Assembly (NCBI RefSeq): GCF_047607725.1
Contig: NZ_JBLKSS010000011.1
Coordinates: 1-30,788 of the forward strand
Direction of reading: 5' to 3'
DNA from: JBLKSS01 sp047607725
Lineage (GTDB): Bacteria; Pseudomonadota; Gammaproteobacteria; Enterobacterales; Enterobacteriaceae
DNA length: 30,788 bases
Shown here: positions 25,473 to 30,788 of the stretch, piece after piece
How positions within the stretch are numbered: position 1 is the first letter of the stretch
Layout of the letters: each line of letters begins with the position of its first letter
The notes under the pieces: model-generated
What the model saw: the letters and a program-made list of their open reading frames with translations, nothing else
Told to the model about the DNA's origin: nothing
The model's database searches: none
Translations under genes and position numbers: made by a program

Positions 25473-26675
25473 ATGTCGAGTAAGCTAGTACTGGTTCTTA
25501 ACTGTGGCAGTTCATCTTTGAAATTCGCCATTATCGATGCCGCCAATGGTGAAGAACATATCTTCGGTCTCGCCGAGTGCTTCAATCTGCCGGAAGCGCG
25601 TATCAAATGGAAGATGGACGGCGCCAAGCAAGAAGCGGCATTGGGTGCCGGCAGCGCGCACAGTGAAGCGCTGCACTTTATCGTTAATACTATTTTGGCA
25701 CAAAAACCGGAACTTTCAGTACAATTAACCGCCATCGGTCACCGCATCGTACACGGCGGTGAACGGTTCACCCAGTCCGCCATTATCAATGACGACGTAT
25801 TAAAAGGCATCGAGGATTCCATCCCGTTCGCGCCGCTGCATAATCCGGCACATCTTATCGGTATCCGCGAAGCCCTGAAAGAGTTTCCGCAGCTGGCACA
25901 AAAGAGCGTAGCGGTTTTTGATACTGCTTTCCATCAGACAATGCCTGAAGAATCGTATCTTTATGCCCTGCCCTACTCTTTATATCAAGAACATGCTATC
26001 CGCCGCTACGGCACCCACGGCACCAGCCACTTTTATGTCAGCCGCGAAGCGGCCAAGATGCTTAACAAGCCGGTTGACCAGCTTAATGTGATTGCCTGCC
26101 ATTTAGGTAACGGCGGCTCCGTTTCCGCCATTCGCAACGGCCAGTGCGTGGATACGTCCATGGGGCTGACCCCGCTGGAAGGCCTGGTGATGGGCACCCG
26201 CAGCGGCGATATCGACCCGGCTATCGTGTTCCATTTACACGATGCGTTAGGCATGTCCGTCGCCCGTATCAACACCCTGTTGACCAAAGAGTCCGGTCTG
26301 CTGGGCCTGACCGGCGTGACCAGCGACTGCCGCTATGTCGAGGACAACTACCGCGATAAAGCCGACGCCCGCCGCGCTATGGATGTTTACTGCCACCGTC
26401 TGGCCAAATACATCGGCTCCTATAGTGCGCTGATGGACGGACGGCTGGATGCGGTGATTTTCACCGGCGGCATCGGCGAGAACGCCGCTATGGTGCGCGA
26501 GCTGTCGCTGAAAAAACTGGCGATGCTCGGCTTCGAGGTGGATCATGAACGCAACCTGGCCGCGCGTTTTGGCCACGCCGGCGTGATCACCACCGACGCC
26601 AGCCGCCCGGCTATCATCATCCCGACCAACGAGGAGTTGGTCATCGCCCAGGACGCCACGCGTCTGACCGCGTAA
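25473..26675 (+). CDS. ackA: Acetate kinase
   Basis: AckA interconverts acetyl phosphate and ADP with acetate and ATP, the substrate-level phosphorylation step of overflow and fermentative metabolism, in the cytosol. The 400 residues equal E. coli. ASKHA-fold signatures are intact: VLNCGSSSLKF (7-17), HRIVHGGERF with Arg91, VFDTAFHQTMPEE with Asp150, RRYGTHGTSHFYVS, HLGNGGSVSAIRNG, MGTRSGDIDP and TGGIGENAAMVRE. It ends NEELVIAQDATRLTA as expected. The pta gene follows after 73 bases. Confidence 0.97.
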   Translation: MSSKLVLVLNCGSSSLKFAIIDAANGEEHIFGLAECFNLPEARIKWKMDGAKQEAALGAGSAHSEALHFIVNTILAQKPELSVQLTAIGHRIVHGGERFTQSAIINDDVLKGIEDSIPFAPLHNPAHLIGIREALKEFPQLAQKSVAVFDTAFHQTMPEESYLYALPYSLYQEHAIRRYGTHGTSHFYVSREAAKMLNKPVDQLNVIACHLGNGGSVSAIRNGQCVDTSMGLTPLEGLVMGTRSGDIDPAIVFHLHDALGMSVARINTLLTKESGLLGLTGVTSDCRYVEDNYRDKADARRAMDVYCHRLAKYIGSYSALMDGRLDAVIFTGGIGENAAMVRELSLKKLAMLGFEVDHERNLAARFGHAGVITTDASRPAIIIPTNEELVIAQDATRLTA

Positions 26676-26684
26676 TTCTCATCT

Positions 26685-26715
26685 CCCCGCCGGCTTTGTC
26701 CGGCGGGGCTGTTTT
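26685..26715 (+). terminator. Hairpin between ackA and pta (attenuator-like)
   Basis: A perfect 9-bp GC stem (26685-26693 with 26700-26708, six-base loop) is followed by CTG and four T. It resembles an intrinsic terminator of partial strength and would reduce read-through from ackA into pta. Confidence 0.55.
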
Positions 26716-26748
26716 GACTAACGAGCAACCGTTGAAAGAGGTTTAGCC

Positions 26749-28890
26749 GTGTCCCGTACAATCATGTTGATCCCTACCGGCACCAGCGTCGGTCTGACCA
26801 GCGTCAGCCTCGGCGTGATCCGCGCCATGGAGCAAAAAGGCGTAAGCCTAAGCGTATTCAAACCCATCGCTCAGCCCCGATCCGGTGAGGACACCCTCGA
26901 CGCCACCCGTATTATCCGCGCCAATTCCACTATTCCCTCCGCCGAACCCTTGGCCATGAGCTATGTGGAATCCCTTCTCGGCTCCAATCAGCAAGACGTG
27001 CTGATGGAAGAAATCATCGCCCGCTACCATGAAAACACCCAAGAGGCGGAAGTGGTGCTGGTGGAAGGTTTGGTTCCCACGCGCAAGCATCAGTTCGCCA
27101 CGGCGCTGAACTATGAAATCGCCCGCACGCTAAACGCCGAAATCGTTTTCGTGCTCTCGCTGGGCAACGACTCGCCGGATCAATTGAAAGAACGCATCGA
27201 GCTGGTGCGCTCAAGCTTCGGGGGAAGCAAAAATAAAAACATCACCGGCGTCATCGTCAATAAATTGAACGCGCCGGTGGATGAACAAGGCCGCACCCGT
27301 CCAGACCTGTCGGAAATTTTCGACGATTCCAGCAAGGCCAGAGTCGCTAACGTCGATCCGAGCCTGCTGTTTGAAAACAGCCCGCTGCCCGTGCTGGGCT
27401 GCATCCCGTGGAATTTCGATCTCATCGCCACCCGCGCCATCGACATAGCCCGCCATCTGGGCGCCACCATTATCCACGAAGGGGAAATTCAGACCCGCCG
27501 CGTGAAATCCGTCACCTTCTGCGCGCGCCGCCTGCCGAACATGCTGGAACATTTCCGCCCGGGTTCGCTGCTGGTGACCTCCGCCGACCGCCCCGATGTG
27601 CTGGTCGCCGCCTGCCTCGCCGCGATGAACGGCGTGGAAATCGGCGCGGTGCTGCTGACCGGCGGCTATGACATTGATCCGCGCATTCAGCAGCTATGCG
27701 AGCGCGCCTTCCAAACCGGCCTGCCGATGTTCACCGTACAGACCAACACCTGGCAGACGTCGCTCAGCCTCCAGAGCTTCAGCCTGGAAGTGCCGGCCGA
27801 CGACCACAGCCGGGTGGAAAAACTGCAAAACTATGTCGCGGGCCATATCGATAATGCCTGGATCGAATCCCTGTCCGCCAGCTCCGAGCGTCCGCGCCGC
27901 CTGTCGCCGCCGGCGTTCCGCTATCAACTGACCGAACTGGCGCGCCAGGCGGGTAAACGCATCGTGCTACCGGAAGGCGACGAGCCGCGCACCGTCAAAG
28001 CGGCGTCCATTTGCGCCGAGCGCGGCATCGCCCACTGCGTGCTGTTGGGTAACCCCGATGAAATTCAGCGCGTGGCCACGGTACAGGGCGTTACGCTTGG
28101 CGACGGCATCGAAATTATCGATCCGGAAGTGGCGCGCGAGAAGTATGTCGCGCGCCTGGTCGAGCTGCGCAAGAGCAAAGGCATGACCGAAGTGGTGGCC
28201 CGCGAACAGCTGGAAGATAACGTGGTGCTGGGCACGCTGATGCTGGAACAGGGCGAAGTGGACGGCCTGGTGTCAGGGAAGGTGCATACCACCTCCAATA
28301 CCATCCGCCCGCCGCTACAGCTCATCAAGACCGCGCCGGGGAGTTCGCTGGTGTCGTCGGTGTTCTTTATGCTGCTGCCTGAGCAAGTGCTGGTGTACGG
28401 CGACTGCGCCATCAACCCGGATCCGACTTCGGAGCAACTGGCGGAAATCGCCATTCAGTCAGCCGACTCCGCCGCGGCCTTCGGTATTGAGCCGCGCGTG
28501 GCGATGATTTCTTACTCGACGGGCAATTCCGGCGCCGGCAGCGACGTCGAGAAAGTGCGTGAAGCCACGCGCCTGGCGCAGAAAAAACGCCCGGACCTGG
28601 TCATCGACGGCCCACTGCAGTATGACGCCGCCATTATGGCCGATGTCGCGCTGTCGAAAGCACCCAACTCGCCGGTAGCGGGTCAGGCGACGGTCTTTAT
28701 CTTCCCGGATTTGAACACCGGTAATACCACTTATAAAGCGGTACAGCGTTCGGCGGACCTGATCTCTATCGGCCCGATGCTGCAGGGGATGCGCAAGCTG
28801 GTCAACGACCTCTCGCGCGGCGCGCTGGTGGACGATATCGTTTATACGGTCGCGCTGACCGCCATTCAGTCGAAACAGGCGGAAGGCTAA
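26749..28890 (+). CDS. pta: Phosphate acetyltransferase
   Basis: Pta converts acetyl-CoA and phosphate to acetyl phosphate and CoA, the partner step of AckA. The product has 713 residues (E. coli 714) and starts at GTG, as in E. coli, behind an AAAGAGG ribosome site. Domains in order: an N-terminal P-loop-like, BioD-type region (MLIPTGTSVGLTSVSLG, about 5-21), a DRTGG middle domain (about 220-340), and the C-terminal catalytic domain (about 390-710), with GKRIVLPEGDEPR, LVSGKVHTTSNTIRPPLQ, SYSTGNSGAGSD and DGPLQYDAA. The last residues (ALTAIQSKQAEG) fit the family. No decay. Confidence 0.97.
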   Translation: MSRTIMLIPTGTSVGLTSVSLGVIRAMEQKGVSLSVFKPIAQPRSGEDTLDATRIIRANSTIPSAEPLAMSYVESLLGSNQQDVLMEEIIARYHENTQEAEVVLVEGLVPTRKHQFATALNYEIARTLNAEIVFVLSLGNDSPDQLKERIELVRSSFGGSKNKNITGVIVNKLNAPVDEQGRTRPDLSEIFDDSSKARVANVDPSLLFENSPLPVLGCIPWNFDLIATRAIDIARHLGATIIHEGEIQTRRVKSVTFCARRLPNMLEHFRPGSLLVTSADRPDVLVAACLAAMNGVEIGAVLLTGGYDIDPRIQQLCERAFQTGLPMFTVQTNTWQTSLSLQSFSLEVPADDHSRVEKLQNYVAGHIDNAWIESLSASSERPRRLSPPAFRYQLTELARQAGKRIVLPEGDEPRTVKAASICAERGIAHCVLLGNPDEIQRVATVQGVTLGDGIEIIDPEVAREKYVARLVELRKSKGMTEVVAREQLEDNVVLGTLMLEQGEVDGLVSGKVHTTSNTIRPPLQLIKTAPGSSLVSSVFFMLLPEQVLVYGDCAINPDPTSEQLAEIAIQSADSAAAFGIEPRVAMISYSTGNSGAGSDVEKVREATRLAQKKRPDLVIDGPLQYDAAIMADVALSKAPNSPVAGQATVFIFPDLNTGNTTYKAVQRSADLISIGPMLQGMRKLVNDLSRGALVDDIVYTVALTAIQSKQAEG

Positions 28891-28919
28891 TTCCGCGTTT
28901 GCGGCGTCAGGAACGACCA

Positions 28920-28945
28920 CGCCTGCCAGAGGCCGGCGTTTTTTT
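28920..28945 (+). terminator. Rho-independent terminator after pta
   Basis: A GC-rich stem (28920-28927 with 28931-28938, one mismatch, three-base loop) is followed by seven T. It lies 30 bases after the pta stop and ends the ackA-pta transcript. Confidence 0.85.
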
Positions 28946-28965
28946 GCCCTGTGCGGGCCGGCTCG

Positions 28966-29080
28966 ACCTTCCCGAGCGCTTGCGCCGGTTTAGCCCGTGC
29001 AGGTAGGGCGCTACCTTCCCCAACGCCAGCCTACGTTTAGCCCGTCCCCAGATGCCGCAACCTTCCCTCGCGCTCGCCGG
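28966..29080. repeat. Diverged tandem repeat of 47-bp period
   Basis: ACCTTCCC occurs at 28966, 29013 and 29060, exactly 47 bases apart, and TTTAGCCCGT occurs at 28989 and 29036, again 47 apart. The first two units match at about 31 of 47 positions by hand. The third unit is partial and runs into the yfcD 3' end. The block fills the gap between the convergent pta and yfcD genes. It also contains a small hairpin, AGGTAG / CTACCT, at 29001-29016. Confidence 0.7.
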
Positions 29081-29650
29081 CTACTGTGCCGCGCTGTCGT
29101 CTGACGTCTGCGCGGCCAGGGGCTTGCCAAAGCTCTGGGCGTTATTGCGGCTCAGCCACAGCGACAACGCTTTGAGGGAGTCCGGGGTGAATTCGTCGCA
29201 GCGGCCAGTAATTTCCTCCGGCGTCAGCCAATTGACCGCCTCCACCTCGCTTTCCTGTAGCGCGAACGGGCCATGGGTCACGCAGCTAAACAGCGAGCCC
29301 CACACCCGGCAAGCGTCATTCTCGAAATAAAATTGCCCGTGTTCGGCGAACGGCACATCCGCGATGCCCAGCTCTTCTTCCGCCTCGCGGCGGGCGGAAT
29401 CGAGCATCCCCTCACCGCTTTGCACCACGCCGCCGGTGGTCGCATCCAGATAGCCCGGATAGAAGTCTTTGCTGGCGGTACGACGCTGAACCAGAATATT
29501 GCCCGCACCATCATGCACCACAATATAACTGGCGCGGTGACGCAGACGTTCCGCGAGCATCTGCTGGCGGCTGGCCTGGGCGATGACTTCATTGTTTTCA
29601 TTGACAATGTCGACCCATTCCTCACCTGCAGACTGACTCTGTTGCTCCAT
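29081..29650 (-). CDS. yfcD: Nudix hydrolase YfcD
   Basis: YfcD is a cytosolic Nudix-family hydrolase of uncertain substrate, related to the isopentenyl-diphosphate isomerase type. The Nudix box is complete at about residues 73-95: Gly-x5-Glu-x7-Arg-Glu-Ala-Glu-Glu-Glu-Leu-Gly-Ile, starting GGVVQSGEGMLDSARREAEE. Flanking conserved stretches are EWVDIVNENNEVIAQASR at the N-terminus and HGQFYFEND, FSCVTHGPFALQ and CDEFTPDSLKAL downstream. The product has 189 residues (E. coli 180), with a few residues more at the C-terminus. It is convergent with pta. The yfcC gene that separates them in E. coli is absent. Confidence 0.93.
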   Translation of the reverse strand: MEQQSQSAGEEWVDIVNENNEVIAQASRQQMLAERLRHRASYIVVHDGAGNILVQRRTASKDFYPGYLDATTGGVVQSGEGMLDSARREAEEELGIADVPFAEHGQFYFENDACRVWGSLFSCVTHGPFALQESEVEAVNWLTPEEITGRCDEFTPDSLKALSLWLSRNNAQSFGKPLAAQTSDDSAAQ

Positions 29651-29733
29651 CCTATGACACCCTTATGCAATGGCGCGGACTGCCCGCGCGGTATGATTAA
29701 ACGGAAAAACCCACTGACGTATTTTGTCATAAC

Positions 29734-29975
29734 TTAGAAGGTTATTGCGACTTGCGCAATAGTTTCCCCGCCATCTAATGACAGTACCTGTAACCGGCCG
29801 TCCGCCAGCAGACCATAGCTCGCCGGAAAGCCGCCTTTGGGCAAGCTGACCGACCCCAGATTGAACAGAATATGCTCCTCCGCCTGCGGAATATGGGTAT
29901 GGCCGTACAAGAACGTGTCGCCGGGCGCCAGCGGCGGCAGCCGCGCCGGATGATAAAGATGCCCGTGGGTTAAAA
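29734..29975 (-). pseudogene. yfcE: yfcE 3' remnant: metallophosphoesterase, N-terminal half deleted
   Basis: YfcE is a small manganese-dependent phosphodiesterase of about 184 residues. The remnant keeps about 80 C-terminal residues: LFLTHGHLYHP, the metal-binding YGHTHIPQAEE, FNLGSVSLPKGGFPASYG, and a C-terminus ending TIAQVAITF. The N-terminal metal ligands (the Asp-x-His, GD and GN motifs) are gone. The break is at a run of seven A near 29972-29978 (plus strand), beyond which the plus strand reads as yfcG. There is no start codon for this fragment, so it is not expected to be expressed. Confidence 0.88.
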
Positions 29976-29978
29976 AAA

Positions 29979-30336
29979 GCGTAAGCGCCCAACGGCCATA
30001 AAATTACGCTGTTTTTAGAAGAGACCGGCGTGCCTCATCAGCTTCACCGCCTGGATATCAGCGCCGGCGATCAATTCAAGCCGGCCTTCCTCACCATCTC
30101 GCCGAATAACAAAATTCCGGCGATCGTCGACAACCAGCCGGCGGACGGCGGCGCGCCGTTAAGCCTGTTTGAATCGGGCGCTATTTTGCTCTATCTGGCG
30201 GAGAAAACCGGACAGCTGCTGTCGCACGAACTGCGCGAACGGCACACCACCCTGCAATGGCTGTTCTGGCAAATGGCGGGCTTTGGGCCGATGCTTGGCC
30301 AAAACCACCACTTCAGCCAGTATGCCCCGGAAAAAG
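29979..30336 (+). pseudogene. yfcG: yfcG remnant: disulfide-bond oxidoreductase (GST family), 5'-truncated and cut by IS66
   Basis: YfcG is a Nu-class glutathione transferase homologue with glutathione-dependent disulfide reductase activity, about 215 residues. The readable frame begins near 29985 with APNGHKITLFLEE and continues through FKPAFLTISPNNKIPAIVD, SLFESGAILLYLAEKTG and LQWLFWQMAGFGPMLGQNHHF to about 30335. The first codons are missing or changed (a TAA at 29982-29984 stands just ahead), and the gene is cut at 30336 by an insertion-sequence end. About half the protein, including most of the C-terminal helical domain, is lost. A frame starting at GTG 30030 is open but is only part of the same gene. 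Confidence 0.9.
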
Positions 30337-30788
30337 GTAAGCGTACGCCCAGCGCCGTATTGACAGTTATTCAGCAGGGATGGTGAGGTTCCACGGCAGG
30401 AGCTCTTTGATTTTGTTGATGGGATGATCCGCGATAATCGCCAGCACATGGCGCAGATACGCTTCCGGCTCCACGCCGTTCAGTTTGCAACTGCCGATCA
30501 GCGTATACATCAGCGCCGCCCGGTCGCCGCCGCTATCCGAACCGAAGAACAGATAGTTCTTGCGACCCAGGCTTATTACCCGCAGCGCGTTTTCAGCGAT
30601 ATTATTGTCGATCTCCGCCCAGCCATCGCCGGCGTAGTAGCACAACGCCCGCCAGTGGTTCATCAGGTAGTTGAACGCCTTTGCCGTATCGGCCTGGCGC
30701 GACAGCGTGGTGAGTTTTTCCCGGACCCAACTATCCAGACCAACAAGTATTGGTCGGGATCGTGCTTCACGCACCTGTTGTCGTTCCT
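30337..30788 (-). mobile_element. IS66-family insertion sequence, one end (partial)
   Basis: The element begins at 30337 with GTAAGCG, the characteristic terminal bases of the IS66 family, immediately after the last yfcG-like codon. The transposase reads towards this end and stops 30 bases inside it. The rest lies beyond the window. IS66 elements normally duplicate eight target bases, which could be checked on the far side. Confidence 0.85.
30367..30788 (-). CDS. tnpC: IS66-family transposase TnpC, C-terminal part
   Basis: This is the C-terminal portion of the large IS66 transposase, a DDE enzyme. The frame is open to the right edge of the window (ERQQVREARSRPIL leads in), so the start lies outside. 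Typical C-terminal features are present: a YLMNHWRAL helix, the WAEIDNNIAENALRVISLGRKNYLFFGSDSGGDRAALMYTLIGSCKLNGVEPEAYLRHVL block with the catalytic glutamate in IAENALR, and a tail DHPINKIKELLPWN, which is the IS66 C-terminal element. The stop is at 30367-30369. No frameshift is seen in the visible part. Confidence 0.92.
   Translation of the reverse strand, partial: ERQQVREARSRPILVGLDSWVREKLTTLSRQADTAKAFNYLMNHWRALCYYAGDGWAEIDNNIAENALRVISLGRKNYLFFGSDSGGDRAALMYTLIGSCKLNGVEPEAYLRHVLAIIADHPINKIKELLPWNLTIPAE

Overview
The gene content and order point to the enterobacterial order Enterobacterales. The block matches the E. coli K-12 order menF-elaB-(genes missing)-nuoN..nuoA-lrhA-alaA-yfbR-yfbS-hxpA-yfbU-yfbV-ackA-pta-(gap)-yfcD-yfcE-(yfcF missing)-yfcG. 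The DNA is GC-rich, the intact proteins look strongly enterobacterial, and several non-essential genes are freshly broken by stops, frameshifts, deletions and an insertion sequence. That mix suggests a recently host-restricted insect symbiont, most likely Sodalis-like. The genus is an inference; no marker gene such as 16S rRNA is present.

Layout. Positions 1-116 are an unassigned AT-rich stretch abutting a truncated, frameshifted menF. Next is elaB with two in-frame stops (1228-1548). Positions 1714-16781 carry, on the minus strand, the complete 13-gene nuo operon for respiratory complex I (nuoA, B, CD, E-N), every gene open and near the usual length. A 650-bp regulatory region separates nuoA from lrhA (17432-18370), a LysR-type regulator. 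A further 1-kb AT-rich gap precedes plus-strand alaA (glutamate-pyruvate transaminase) and yfbR (5'-deoxynucleotidase). Between these two lies a perfect tandem array of 20 GGCATC hexamers. On the minus strand follow yfbS (badly decayed transporter), hxpA (sugar phosphatase), yfbU (one nonsense codon near its end) and yfbV. Divergent from yfbV is the plus-strand ackA-pta acetate pathway. The right end holds yfcD (Nudix hydrolase), a 3' remnant of yfcE fused by a deletion to a 5'-truncated yfcG, and an IS66-family element that interrupts yfcG and runs off the window.

How it works together. The preserved genes centre on energy metabolism: NADH oxidation with proton pumping (complex I), and acetyl-CoA to acetate with ATP synthesis (Pta-AckA), with LrhA as the neighbouring regulator. 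The broken genes are menaquinone entry (menF), a stress-linked membrane protein (elaB), a transporter (yfbS), a small conserved protein (yfbU) and accessory yfc genes. The pattern is selective retention of the core respiratory and overflow pathway while the margins erode. I see no tRNA, rRNA, CRISPR array, prophage or biosynthetic cluster, and no clearly new multi-gene system. The least explained items are the hexamer array before yfbR, a diverged 47-bp-period repeat after pta, and a set of inverted repeats upstream of nuoA.
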